Source of the DNA: Varibaculum cambriense DSM 15806
GTDB taxonomy: Bacteria; Actinomycetota; Actinomycetes; Actinomycetales; Actinomycetaceae
Reading direction: 5' to 3'
NCBI RefSeq assembly: GCF_000420065.1
Contig: NZ_ATUF01000003.1
Location: 1 to 64,000 of the forward strand
Length of the DNA stretch: 64,000 nt
Translations under genes and position numbers: made by a program
Notes under the pieces: generated by a model
What the model saw: the letters and a program-made list of their open reading frames with translations, nothing else
The model's database searches: none
Told to the model about the DNA's origin: nothing
Shown here: positions 11,713 to 21,088 of the stretch, in pieces
Layout: each line of letters starts with the position of its first letter
Position numbering within the stretch: position 1 is the first letter of the stretch

Positions 11713-12699
11713 ATGCTCGGCGCTTTGCTAATTGCGTTACGGGAAGGTTTGGAAGCTGTTTTAATAGTTTCCATTCTTTATGCCTATATAAAGAAAGTTG
11801 AGCGTGAGGATCTTCTGCCAAAACTATGGCTAGGGATAGTGGTGGGGGCGGTAGTTCCCATGAGCGTAGGTGCTTACCTGGTTTGGGGTACCTATACCCT
11901 TACCACCCAAGCCCAAGAAGCGCTCGGAGGCTTTCTTTCCCTATTCGCGGTCGCCCTCATCACCTGGATGATTTTTTGGATGGCCGAGCATTCCGCCGGA
12001 ATGGCGGCTCGAATGCAATCCCAAGTCAAGGAAGCTCTCTCGAAAGGTAGCGGAGCCGGCTGGTCATTGTTTGTAATCGCCTTGATTACCGTGGGTCGAG
12101 AAGGACTGGAAACCGCGATTTTCATCTGGCCGATGTTCAAGAATGCCAGCGACAATGAAAATGGCACCAGCCTGGTTGTCGGAGTGTTGGTGGGAATAGC
12201 AATCGCCATCGCGCTGGGATACCTGATTTATCGGGGAGTAGCGCGTATCAACTTGCGGATATTTTTTGAGGTAACCGGGTATTTACTGATTTTTGTGGCC
12301 GCCGGGGTATGCTCCTACGGCTTCCACGATTTACAAGAAGCCGGGGTTATCCCCATGACCGCGCCCCTATTCGATATCACCACTTATATTCCCGCCCTGG
12401 TTTATAACGGCGGTCTCTATGACGTGCTGGTAGCCATTTTCCAGTTCTCACCTAGCCCCACCGCCTTGCAGTTCTTTAGCTGGCTGATCTACCTGGTGGT
12501 AGTGGGCACGCTGTTCTACTTTTACAACCGCAATAAGAAGTTGTTTTTAGCGGTCAAAAGGCCGCAGCAACAAGCTGCTGGTGCCTCAGAAGAAGCCGTA
12601 GCTAACGCGGGAAGCAAGGGGGCGGCTAACCTGTCCGATGAGGCTGCGGCAACAGTGGAAACAAGTAACAAGACCAAAACGTCAGTTGCAGTTGACTGA
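11713..12699 (+). CDS. efeU: Iron permease EfeU (FTR1 family)
   Basis: Membrane permease of the EfeUOB ferrous/ferric iron uptake system. The two REGLE iron-binding motifs of FTR1 permeases are present at residues 10-14 (LREGLEAVL) and 129-133 (GREGLETAIF), each within a hydrophobic helix. About seven membrane segments are visible, followed by a charged, Ala-rich cytoplasmic tail (about residues 275-328) that is longer than usual. The gene begins the efeU-efeO-efeB operon, with efeO starting 62 bases downstream. A DtxR-like operator and a good promoter precede it. The assignment is firm. Confidence 0.94.
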   Translation: MLGALLIALREGLEAVLIVSILYAYIKKVEREDLLPKLWLGIVVGAVVPMSVGAYLVWGTYTLTTQAQEALGGFLSLFAVALITWMIFWMAEHSAGMAARMQSQVKEALSKGSGAGWSLFVIALITVGREGLETAIFIWPMFKNASDNENGTSLVVGVLVGIAIAIALGYLIYRGVARINLRIFFEVTGYLLIFVAAGVCSYGFHDLQEAGVIPMTAPLFDITTYIPALVYNGGLYDVLVAIFQFSPSPTALQFFSWLIYLVVVGTLFYFYNRNKKLFLAVKRPQQQAAGASEEAVANAGSKGAANLSDEAAATVETSNKTKTSVAVD

Positions 12700-12761
12700 A
12701 CGTTTTCCCGAGGGCGCGCTCGCGTCCTCGACGCAAAAATGCACACCTAAGGAGACAAATA

Positions 12762-14000
12762 ATGCATATGCGTAAGATTGCCGTTGCTTTCGTGGGCGCG
12801 GCGCTGGCAGTCACTATGACTGGTTGTGTAAAGAATGACAGCAGCGCCGCCGGGGATGGCGCGGCGGGCAGCGCTAAACCAATCGAGGTGAAAATCGCTG
12901 ACGACAAGTGCGAACTATCTGCAAACACCGCTCCTTCCGGCACCATTAAGTTCTCCCTAAGTAACGAGGGGCCGGCTCGCAACGAGTTTGAAGTGCTTGC
13001 CAAAGACAAGCTGCAAATTATGGGAGAGATGGAAAATCTGGCTGCCGGGGATAAACGCGACTTCACCGTGCAGCTAGAGGAAGGTACCTACTACACCGCC
13101 TGCAAGAAAAACATGGTCGGATCACTCGTGGGGCTAAAAGAGTTCAAAGTAACCAAGGGTGAAGGCGTGAAGATCAGCGCCGATGACAAGAAACTGCACG
13201 ATGAGGCGGTTACCAAGTACACCGCTTACGTCAAGGATCAGGCTGGCCAGTTGGTATCAGCCACCCAAGAATTTGTGGATGCCTACAAAGCGGGCGATAA
13301 CGAAAAGGCAAAGAAGCTGTATCCACTGGCACGTATGCATTACGAACGCATTGAGCCCACCGCCGAGTCTTTCGGCGATTTGGATCCGAAGCTGGATGAG
13401 CGCGAAGCTGACTACCAGCAAGCTGATGATGCTGACGGGCGGGAATGGACCGGTTGGCACCGCTTAGAAAAAGACCTGTGGACCGATCAGAAGCTATCTG
13501 CCGCAGATCGCACCAAGTTCGCCGATCTGCTGATGAAAGACACCCAGGATCTCCATAAAGCGGTTTACGCTGCTGACTTCAAACTGAAGCTCGACGATAT
13601 TTCCAATGGCGCTATTGGTCTACTAGAAGAGGTAGCCACCACCAAGATTACGGGGGAAGAAGAGATCTTCTCGCACACCGACCTCTATGATTTCCAGGCC
13701 AACTTGGAGGGCGCTCGGGTAGCTTACGGTAACGTCCAGGCTTTAGCAGAAAAGAAAGATCCGGAACTGGCGAAGAAGATTGATGCCAAGATGAAAGATC
13801 TCGAAGACACTATTGCTTCCTACAACCGCGCCAGTGGCGATAATCAGTGGGATTTCCCGCCCTACACCGATATCGCGACTGTAGCCATCGGTTTGGAGAA
13901 AACTCCCGAGAAGTACACCAAGAAGCAAAAAGAGCTTTCCGATAAGGTAAATGCGCTGCGCGCTCCGCTAGCGAAGCTGACGGAATCTATCCTGAAATAA
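12762..14000 (+). CDS. efeO: EfeO, iron uptake lipoprotein with cupredoxin and M75-type domains
   Basis: Periplasm-side partner of EfeU. The signal peptide ends in the lipobox MTGC, so the protein is a lipoprotein on the outer face of the membrane. An N-terminal cupredoxin-like domain covers about residues 40-130. The C-terminal helical domain of the imelysin/M75-like EfeO type includes HYERIEPTAESFGDL, where the HxxE pair is the proposed metal site, and GWHRLEKDLW. The ATG follows AAGGAG at good spacing; a second ATG two codons on is possible. It is the second gene of the efeUOB operon. Confidence 0.94.
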   Translation: MHMRKIAVAFVGAALAVTMTGCVKNDSSAAGDGAAGSAKPIEVKIADDKCELSANTAPSGTIKFSLSNEGPARNEFEVLAKDKLQIMGEMENLAAGDKRDFTVQLEEGTYYTACKKNMVGSLVGLKEFKVTKGEGVKISADDKKLHDEAVTKYTAYVKDQAGQLVSATQEFVDAYKAGDNEKAKKLYPLARMHYERIEPTAESFGDLDPKLDEREADYQQADDADGREWTGWHRLEKDLWTDQKLSAADRTKFADLLMKDTQDLHKAVYAADFKLKLDDISNGAIGLLEEVATTKITGEEEIFSHTDLYDFQANLEGARVAYGNVQALAEKKDPELAKKIDAKMKDLEDTIASYNRASGDNQWDFPPYTDIATVAIGLEKTPEKYTKKQKELSDKVNALRAPLAKLTESILK

Positions 14001-14012
14001 GGTGAATATTCA

Positions 14013-15377
14013 TTGAGTAAAGATTCTGTTAACCATCACTCCGAGGAGGTAACCGACGAGGCCGCCTCCTCGGGGGAAACCCCGAAAGATACTGCTAAGG
14101 TTCCGGGGATTTCCCGCCGTAATGTCCTGATCGGCGGGGGTATCGCTGCCCTCGCAGGTATTGGCATCGGGGGAATGGGAGGCTTCGCTTATGGTAAATC
14201 CAAAGGCGAGGCCGCCGGGCAAGCGGCTTCCGACGTGATGAAGATTTCCTATCCTTTCAGAGGTAAGCATCAGCCGGGAATTCTCACCCCCCAGCAACAG
14301 CAGATGATGATGGCTGCCTATGACTTGACCACTGAAAGTCGAGATCTGGTTATTCAGTTGCTGAAAGACTGGTCATTGGCCGCTGAGCGGATGATGGCTG
14401 GTAATCCGGTCAATGATCCGAAAGTGTCCAAACTGGCACCCCCGGATGATACTGGTGAAGCCTATGATCTCGGACCTGGCGCCCTCACGATCACTATTGG
14501 TTTTGGGGAAAGTTTCTTCCTGAAAGATGGAAAAGATCGCCTCGGGATTGCCGATAGAATGCCGGAACCCCTAAAGGGTGGGATTCCCCGGATGGCGGCA
14601 GAGAAACTGGACCCGGATCAGTGCTACGGGGATATCGTGGTGCAAGCCTGTTCGGAAGACCCCATGATTTCCATGCACGCGATTCACAACCTCAGCCGCC
14701 TGGCCTTCGGTACTGCCACCGTTCGCTGGACGCAACTGGGATATGGGCGTACTTCCTCTACCTCTACCGGCCAGAAAACTCCCCGCAACCTGTTTGGTTT
14801 CAAGGATGGAACTTCTAATATTAAAAAGGAAGACTCCGACGCGGAACTAAATAAGCATCTGTGGATTCAGCCCGGTGATTCGGGTGGGAAATATTTTGCA
14901 GGTGGCAGCTATCTGTGTACCCGTAAGATCAAGCAGATGATGGAAGTTTGGGACGAACTGGTCTTGCAAGAGCAAGAAGACACCATTGGACGCGACAAAC
15001 TAGAGGGAGCGCCCCAGTCCGGAGGAACCGAATTTACCGATCCCGACTTCGAGAAGAAGGGGGAAGACGGGGAACCCCTGATTCCTTTGGATTCGCACTT
15101 AGCGATGGTGCATCCCGATCATAACGGGGGAGCCCGGATGCTCAGGCGCGGATACAACTATATGGAGGGCACCGACAGCTTGGGGCGGCTAGAAGGTGGG
15201 CTGATGTTTATCGCCTATGTTCGTAACCCCCAAACCAACTTCATTCCCATACTGAAGAAGATGTCTGGGGATGCTATGACCGAATACCTGCAGCATATAG
15301 CCACCAGTATGTGGGTGATGCCGCCCGGTGTAGGGCAGGGAGAAGAATACGTGGGGCAAAAACTCTTTGAAGCCTAA
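14013..15377 (+). CDS. efeB: EfeB, Tat-exported DyP-type heme peroxidase
   Basis: Dye-decolorizing-peroxidase family member of the EfeUOB system, proposed to oxidise ferrous iron or to release iron from heme. The TTG start at 14013 is preceded by AAGGTG at 8 bases. A twin-arginine motif (SRRNVLIGG, R35-R36) before a hydrophobic stretch marks Tat export, so heme is inserted in the cytoplasm. The DyP signature GFKDGT is at 262-267, with distal D265. H361 in LDSHLAMVHP is the expected proximal heme ligand, and RMLRRGYNY follows. Third gene of the operon, ended by the hairpin at 15426-15459. Confidence 0.94.
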   Translation: MSKDSVNHHSEEVTDEAASSGETPKDTAKVPGISRRNVLIGGGIAALAGIGIGGMGGFAYGKSKGEAAGQAASDVMKISYPFRGKHQPGILTPQQQQMMMAAYDLTTESRDLVIQLLKDWSLAAERMMAGNPVNDPKVSKLAPPDDTGEAYDLGPGALTITIGFGESFFLKDGKDRLGIADRMPEPLKGGIPRMAAEKLDPDQCYGDIVVQACSEDPMISMHAIHNLSRLAFGTATVRWTQLGYGRTSSTSTGQKTPRNLFGFKDGTSNIKKEDSDAELNKHLWIQPGDSGGKYFAGGSYLCTRKIKQMMEVWDELVLQEQEDTIGRDKLEGAPQSGGTEFTDPDFEKKGEDGEPLIPLDSHLAMVHPDHNGGARMLRRGYNYMEGTDSLGRLEGGLMFIAYVRNPQTNFIPILKKMSGDAMTEYLQHIATSMWVMPPGVGQGEEYVGQKLFEA

Positions 15378-15425
15378 ACTGTTACCTCCAGAAAAATAGG
15401 CTTTGGGGAAACCTAAAGCCGAGGA

Positions 15426-15464
15426 ACGGGTCTTGCTGATTGCTTTCAGCAAGACCCGTAACTT
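15426..15464 (+). terminator. Rho-independent terminator of efeUOB
   Basis: Perfect 13-bp stem (15426-15438 and 15447-15459), an 8-base loop, then a CTTTTTC tract. Confidence 0.88.
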
Positions 15465-15568
15465 TTTCTGCACTAGAGAGGTATTTCTCTAAGTTTGCGC
15501 TCAGTCAAAAGCTCTAATGAAATATGAATTTTCGACCGTAACTGATAGCTTTCAGGTGAGGAGGCACC

Positions 15569-16759
15569 GTGACAAACTTACTGCTAGCCCTGATATATCT
15601 GGCCTTTATTAGTTTGGGATTACCTGATTCTTTGCTGGGGTCTGCCTGGCCCGAGATCTATCCAGGTTTCGGGGTTCCGGTTTCCTATGCGGGGATTATC
15701 TCCATGATTATCTCTTTGGGGACTGTTACTTCTAGCCTGCTCTCAGATCGGATAATCTCCCGGCTAGGTACCGGGAAAGTGATCGTCATTTCGGGGTTGT
15801 TAACTGCTCTGGCTATCCTAGGCTTCGCCCTCGCCCCTAACTTTTGGGTATTGTGTCTCTGCTCGATTCCCTATGGGCTGGGAGCAGGAAGCGTGGATGT
15901 GGCTCTCAACAACTACGTAGCGCTGCATTTTAAGAGTACCCACATGAACTGGTTGCACTGCTGCTGGGGGATCGGCGCCACCATTGGTCCTTACGTGATG
16001 GGGATTGCGCTTTCTGGGGGCGGCAGCTGGCAGAGTGGGTACTGGTATATTGCCTTAACGCAGCTGGGAATTACTGCGCTATTATTTTTTAGTTTGCCGC
16101 TTTGGAAACGTCATGAACAGGAAGATTCTAGTGTCAGCGCGGAAGAAAGCCCGGGGTCGGATTCTGACTCGGAGCCTGCGCGTCCGCTAAAACTTTCGCA
16201 GACAGTGCGGATTACGGGAGTAAAAGAGGTAATGACCTGTTTCTTCTGCTACGCCCTGATGGAACAAACCGCCGGAGTGTGGGGAGGGACCTATCTGAAA
16301 CTATTCAAAGGTATGGACGGCGCTGCTGCAGCCGCTTTTGCGGGAATGCTGTTCTTGGGAATAACTCTAGGACGAGCAGCCAGCGGATTCTTGGCTATCC
16401 GCTATTCTGACCAGCAGCTAATCCGTATGGGGATAATCTTAACTGCAGTAGGAATACTGATTCTGGTAATACCAGGGTCTGCAATAATCGCGGTTTGTGG
16501 AATCATGATAATTGGACTGGGCTGTGCACCGATGTATCCGGCGATGATCCATGCCGCCCCCCAGATCTTTGGGAGAGATCGCTCGCGAGCGGTAATTGGA
16601 GTACAGATGGCCAGCTACTTTGTGGGAGTTTTTGTGCTGCCGCCACTATTTGGCCTAATAGCCCAGTATTTGTCTGTCGGTTTTTTACCTGTCTACCTGG
16701 CTCTGTCTCTGGGAGTATTCGCCTTGATGCAGCGCCGCTTGGCTCCCTTGTATGTCTAA
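15569..16759 (+). CDS. MFS transporter, first of a tandem pair
   Basis: A 396-residue major facilitator protein with about 12 membrane segments. A cytoplasmic loop after segment 6 is charged (WKRHEQEDSS and following). The fold resembles the fucose-permease/YfkF-like branch, with SLGLPDSLLGSAWP at the N-terminus and LNNYVALHFKSTHMNWLHCC in the middle. The substrate is not deducible. The GTG start at 15569 follows GAGGAGG. The next gene is a close paralogue with the same sequence features and a similar leader, so this is a recent tandem duplication. The organism may use the two for related substrates. Confidence 0.88.
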   Translation: MTNLLLALIYLAFISLGLPDSLLGSAWPEIYPGFGVPVSYAGIISMIISLGTVTSSLLSDRIISRLGTGKVIVISGLLTALAILGFALAPNFWVLCLCSIPYGLGAGSVDVALNNYVALHFKSTHMNWLHCCWGIGATIGPYVMGIALSGGGSWQSGYWYIALTQLGITALLFFSLPLWKRHEQEDSSVSAEESPGSDSDSEPARPLKLSQTVRITGVKEVMTCFFCYALMEQTAGVWGGTYLKLFKGMDGAAAAAFAGMLFLGITLGRAASGFLAIRYSDQQLIRMGIILTAVGILILVIPGSAIIAVCGIMIIGLGCAPMYPAMIHAAPQIFGRDRSRAVIGVQMASYFVGVFVLPPLFGLIAQYLSVGFLPVYLALSLGVFALMQRRLAPLYV

Positions 16760-16820
16760 CAGTGGTGCTTGCACCAGCTTGAGGGCCAGGAAAATGTAGC
16801 CTTTTCAGGCAATATGTGGA

Positions 16821-16845
16821 GGCTTAAAACTGATAGTTTTAAGCC
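16821..16845 (+). repeat. Perfect palindrome in the leader of the second MFS gene
   Basis: GGCTTAAAACT (16821-16831) and AGTTTTAAGCC (16835-16845) are exact inverted repeats around a GAT spacer, 11 bases before the TTG start. The first copy has a related but degenerate ACTGATAGCTTTCAG (15541-15555). It could be an operator or an mRNA hairpin near the ribosome-binding site. Confidence 0.7.
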
Positions 16846-16856
16846 AGGAGGAACCC

Positions 16857-18098
16857 TTGACTAACTTATTACTGGCACTGATTTATCTGGCTTTCATCAG
16901 CTTAGGGCTGCCTGACGCTCTACTAGGGTCGGCTTGGCCAGCAATTTATTCAGATTTTATGGTTACGGTTTCCTACGCTGGGATTGTCTCAGTGATTATT
17001 TCCCTAGGAACCATTGTTTCCTCCCTGCTATCAGATCGTTTGATTTCCTGGCTAGGCACCGGGAAAATCACGGCCATTTCAGTGGGGCTAACTGCGGTAG
17101 CTATTCTGGGCTTCGGGTTGGCTCCCAATTTCTGGGTGCTTTGCCTCTGTGCTATTCCCTACGGACTGGGAGCTGGCAGTATCGATGTGGCGCTAAATAA
17201 CTATGTGGCACTACATTTTAAGAGTTCCCACATGAATTGGCTGCACTGCTGCTGGGGGATTGGTGCCACGATTGGTCCTTACATTATGGGAGCCGCCCTT
17301 GCGGGAGGCAGCGGCTGGCGCGGGGGATACTGGTATGCCGCCTGCATACAGCTGGCCATAACTGCGATATTGTTCCTAAGCCTGCCCTTGTGGAAACGCG
17401 GTGAACAGGCCGACTCTGCGGCTGTTTCTAGTAGCCATCCTGACAGAGGAGCAGAAAATGATGCGCCCGTAAAAGCTCAGGAAATTCCGGAGCCGAAAGT
17501 TCAACCTGCGCCCCCTCGGCATCTGAAACTTTCCGAAGTGGTGCAGATTCCGGGAGTGAAAGCCATGATGGTCTGCTTCTTCTGTTATTCCGCGTTAGAA
17601 CACACCATCGGGTTGTGGGCAGCAACTTACTTGCGGTTATTTAAAAACATGGATGCAGCTGCGGCTGCTGCCTTCGCTAGCATGGTGTTCTTAGGGATCA
17701 CCCTAGGGCGAGCCATCAGCGGTTTTCTGGCTATGCGTTACTCAGATCAGCAGATGATCCGCTCGGGAATGATCCTGACAGCTTTGGGACTGCTAATGCT
17801 GCTTATTCCCGGCTCAGCCTCGCTGGCAGTGTGCGGGATCATGGCTGTCGGACTTGGATGTTCTCCTATTTATCCAGCGATGATTCATTCCACCCCGCAA
17901 ATTTTTGGGAAAGAGCGCTCGCGGGCAATCACCGGGGTGCAAATGTCCTGTTTCTTTGTGGGAGTCCTGATTATGCCACCGTTATTTGGGATTGTGGCTG
18001 ATCATCTATCAGTGGGGTTACTCCCGGTATATTTGAGTATTGCTCTTGGGGTAATGGCGTTTATGCAATCTCGGCTAGTTCGCCGAATGGTTCGGTAA
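16857..18098 (+). CDS. MFS transporter, second of a tandem pair
   Basis: A 413-residue paralogue of the preceding protein. The first about 180 residues are nearly superimposable (MTNLLLALIYLAFISLGLPD, LNNYVALHFKSSHMNWLHCC). The central cytoplasmic loop is longer here and differs strongly between the copies, while the C-terminal six helices again align. The start is TTG at 16857, preceded by AGGAGG. Divergence is concentrated in the loop and the first periplasmic segment (EIYPGFGVP versus AIYSDFMVT), which hints at altered specificity. The substrate is unknown. Confidence 0.88.
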   Translation: MTNLLLALIYLAFISLGLPDALLGSAWPAIYSDFMVTVSYAGIVSVIISLGTIVSSLLSDRLISWLGTGKITAISVGLTAVAILGFGLAPNFWVLCLCAIPYGLGAGSIDVALNNYVALHFKSSHMNWLHCCWGIGATIGPYIMGAALAGGSGWRGGYWYAACIQLAITAILFLSLPLWKRGEQADSAAVSSSHPDRGAENDAPVKAQEIPEPKVQPAPPRHLKLSEVVQIPGVKAMMVCFFCYSALEHTIGLWAATYLRLFKNMDAAAAAAFASMVFLGITLGRAISGFLAMRYSDQQMIRSGMILTALGLLMLLIPGSASLAVCGIMAVGLGCSPIYPAMIHSTPQIFGKERSRAITGVQMSCFFVGVLIMPPLFGIVADHLSVGLLPVYLSIALGVMAFMQSRLVRRMVR

Positions 18099-18376
18099 GT
18101 TTGGTATTAATTCCTTCCTTACCATCAGCTGCCTCTGGGAGATAAGGAAAGTCTTTGCGGGATCTCTGAGGCTATGTATCTCTAAGTTTAGACATTTGTC
18201 CCAGGAGTCTGCATAAATGTGCATAAATATTTAGGAAGATTGCAAACCTATGCTCGGAGCCAAATTTGATTTTATTCAAGATAATATTTTTATTAGGTAA
18301 ATTTTTCTAAACAGAGTTGTTGACCGTAGTAAAGCACATCCAATTTATTTAATCGGTGTACAGAAAAGAGTTAGCC

Positions 18377-21004
18377 ATGTCCCAAAAAGAGTTGAGTGCC
18401 GCCCCAACCGAACAGGCTGCCGACAAAACAGCCATCGATGCACTCGTAGCAAATGCCCAACAGGCACTGGCAGAATTTGAGAATCTCGATCAGCGTACCG
18501 TAGATATTATTGTGGAAACCGCCGCCCGAAAAGCGCGGGAAGCCCATGCGGTGCTGGCCGCCGAGGCCGTAACTGAAACCAAACGCGGCAACTTTGAAGA
18601 CAAAACCGTAAAAAATATTTTCGCTTCCGAAGTTATTGCCCAAGACTTAGAAGGGCAAAAAACCGTAGGAGTGATTTCCCGTGATGAGTTCTCCGGGATC
18701 GTGGAAGTTGCGGAGCCAGTCGGGGTGGTAGCGGGGCTAACCCCGGTCACTAATCCCACCTCGACCACTATTTTTAAAGCCTTGATCTGTCTGAAGACTC
18801 GTAACCCGATTATCTTTGCGTTCCACCCCTTTGCGCAGAACTGTTCGGCTCATGCCGCCAAAATAGTTTACGAGGCCGCGCTGGAAGCTGGAGCGCCTAA
18901 AGGATGCGTACAGTGGATTACCGCTCCTTCAATGCAGGCCACTACGGAGCTAATCAACCATCCGGGAGTGGCGGTTATTTTAGCTACCGGCGGTAACGCC
19001 ATGGTCAAAAGTGCTTATTCTTGTGGAAAACCGGCGCTAGGTGTGGGGGCCGGAAACTGTCCTGCCTATATCCACGAAAGCGCCGTGGTTAAAAACGCCG
19101 TTAATGATGTCACCATTTCTAAGTCTTTCGATAACGGCATGATTTGCGCTGCCGAGCAGGCAGTGATCCTCGACGAAGCTATTGCTGACCAGGCGCTGGC
19201 AGAGTTTCAATCTCTTGGATGTTACCTGGCAAACGCGGAGGAGAAAGCGAAATTAGAAGAGCTGCTTTTCGGGGCGCGTGCGGGAAGTGAAGAGTGTAAG
19301 AACGCCAAATTGAATGCGGCGATTGTGGGACAGAAAGCCTCGAAGATAGCAGAAATGGCCGGTTTTAGCGTCCCCGAAGATACCCCGGCTATTTTGGTGC
19401 CCTGCTCGGAAGTTAGTTACGACGAGCCGCTGACCCGAGAAAAGCTCTCCCCAATCTTGGCGGTATTGCGTGCGAAAAATGCCGCGGAAGGTATTGATTT
19501 GTCCCGCCAGATGGTGGAACAAGATGGGCTGGGACACAGCGCGGCCATTCATTGCCGCAAATGGGAAGTTATTGACAAGTTCGCCACAGAAGTTAACGCA
19601 GTGCGGGTTATTGAAAATTCCCCGAGTGCTTTCGGTGCTATCGGGGGTCTTTATAACGCGATGGTGCCCTCGCTGACTCTCGGCTGTGGCTCTTATGGAC
19701 ATAACTCCGTGTCGAACAATATCAGTGCAGTTAACCTGCTTAATATCAAACGGCTAGCCAGGAGGAACCCGGTAATGATGCCTTTCCAAGTGCCTAATCA
19801 AATTTATCTCGGATCTGGCTATATTCGGCAGCTAGCTAATCTGGAGCTGGGTAACAAAATTACGGTGATTACCAATCAGCGTGCCGCCAATAGCGGGCAA
19901 TTGGATGTGGTGATGCAACTACTGTATGCCCGCAGCAATAAAATATCTGTTCAGGTTATTGATGATGCGGAAAGGCATTTCAGGACCCAATATCTGGAGA
20001 AAAAAGTACGTGAAATCGCTGGGTACGCCCCGCAGACGGTTATTGCGGTGGGGGAGCGAAGCGTTATCAATGCTGCTAAATTCCTACGTCTGTTCGCGGC
20101 CTGCCCCGAGTTATCGGTTAAGGAAGTATGTGCTGGGCATATTGCTTTGCCAGCCCACATTAATTCTCCGCAGCTTATCTGCGTTCCTACTATTACCGGA
20201 GGGCGCGCTTCAGTTGCGCCTTCGGCTGCCATTACTGATGTGAATACGGGGTTTGCGCGTCCAGTTAAATCGACCGCATTCTTGCCGCAAATTGTGGTTA
20301 TGGATACCAGCTTGGCTCCCTATAGCCGAAAAGATACTCTGCGGCGCGGTTTCCAGGGGGTCGCCTGCGCGATCGAGGCTTATACTTCGACCCAAGCCAG
20401 TGAATATACCGATTCTTTGGCCCTGCATGGCCTAGAGAATGTCTATAAGGCGCTGTCGCAGGTGGTTAGTGCTGCGGAAGAGAGTCAAGAATTAGCTGAC
20501 CAGCGAGAAAAGGTGATTGAAGGGGCGTTCTTGATTTCTACCGCCCAGGGGAATACCGCAATGGGGTTGGCCGGTTCGCTGACCAAGACTTTTGCTGCCG
20601 CTTTTGGAGGCAGTAATCAGGAATATTTCCCAGCAGTACTACCCAATGTGGTGCGGTTCTTAGGAGGACGGCCGCGCAAGTTTGTGGCTTCTCCGAACTA
20701 TCTGCGTTTCCAGGCGCCCCAACAGCTGGCTGAGATTTGTCGTCGACTCGGAATCGAAGCTCGAGAAGAGGACGCTGGTGCGGCTCTTGCCCAGGCTTTG
20801 GAAAACTTGGTTTCCACCTTTGGGGTGCCGTTAAAGGTACAAGACTTCGAGATTTCGGAAGCCGATTTCCTGGCGCAACTGCCCGAGCTAGCCCAGCGTA
20901 CTTTCGATCGCGAGTCCTACTCGGGTACGCCCCGTAAAGCTACCATGGCGGAAATAGAAAGTATGCTCAAGGCCTGCTATTACGGGAAAGAGTTCGTTTC
21001 TTAA
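18377..21004 (+). CDS. adhE: AdhE-type protein: acylating aldehyde dehydrogenase domain fused to a degenerate iron-ADH domain
   Basis: AdhE normally reduces acetyl-CoA to acetaldehyde and then to ethanol. The 875 residues have the full AdhE architecture. The N-terminal half (about 1-450) is intact: GVGAGNCPAYI, and SFDNGMICAAEQ with catalytic C257. The C-terminal half keeps the fold's landmarks but lacks the active site. At the positions of the four iron ligands in E. coli AdhE (one Asp and three His) it has Q660, C664, K737 and N747. The NAD loop GGGS reads GERS (about 559-562), and TTSGTGSE reads TITGGRAS. The ADH half is therefore probably inactive and may serve as a scaffold for oligomerisation. 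The ATG at 18377 is preferred over an in-frame GTG at 18356. The upstream 250 bases are AT-rich with no clear operator. Confidence 0.9.
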   Translation: MSQKELSAAPTEQAADKTAIDALVANAQQALAEFENLDQRTVDIIVETAARKAREAHAVLAAEAVTETKRGNFEDKTVKNIFASEVIAQDLEGQKTVGVISRDEFSGIVEVAEPVGVVAGLTPVTNPTSTTIFKALICLKTRNPIIFAFHPFAQNCSAHAAKIVYEAALEAGAPKGCVQWITAPSMQATTELINHPGVAVILATGGNAMVKSAYSCGKPALGVGAGNCPAYIHESAVVKNAVNDVTISKSFDNGMICAAEQAVILDEAIADQALAEFQSLGCYLANAEEKAKLEELLFGARAGSEECKNAKLNAAIVGQKASKIAEMAGFSVPEDTPAILVPCSEVSYDEPLTREKLSPILAVLRAKNAAEGIDLSRQMVEQDGLGHSAAIHCRKWEVIDKFATEVNAVRVIENSPSAFGAIGGLYNAMVPSLTLGCGSYGHNSVSNNISAVNLLNIKRLARRNPVMMPFQVPNQIYLGSGYIRQLANLELGNKITVITNQRAANSGQLDVVMQLLYARSNKISVQVIDDAERHFRTQYLEKKVREIAGYAPQTVIAVGERSVINAAKFLRLFAACPELSVKEVCAGHIALPAHINSPQLICVPTITGGRASVAPSAAITDVNTGFARPVKSTAFLPQIVVMDTSLAPYSRKDTLRRGFQGVACAIEAYTSTQASEYTDSLALHGLENVYKALSQVVSAAEESQELADQREKVIEGAFLISTAQGNTAMGLAGSLTKTFAAAFGGSNQEYFPAVLPNVVRFLGGRPRKFVASPNYLRFQAPQQLAEICRRLGIEAREEDAGAALAQALENLVSTFGVPLKVQDFEISEADFLAQLPELAQRTFDRESYSGTPRKATMAEIESMLKACYYGKEFVS

Positions 21005-21013
21005 CAGCCAACA

Positions 21014-21056
21014 ATAGGTCGGCGGGGACGTTTTGGGAGCGTCCCCGCCGACCTAT
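21014..21056. terminator. Strong hairpin between adhE and the convergent sugar kinase
   Basis: Perfect 17-bp inverted repeat (21014-21030 and 21040-21056) with a 9-base loop, then ATTCGTTAT. Likely bidirectional. Confidence 0.88.
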
Positions 21057-21088
21057 ATTCGTTATGGTTCCTAACGCGCTTGCCTCAG

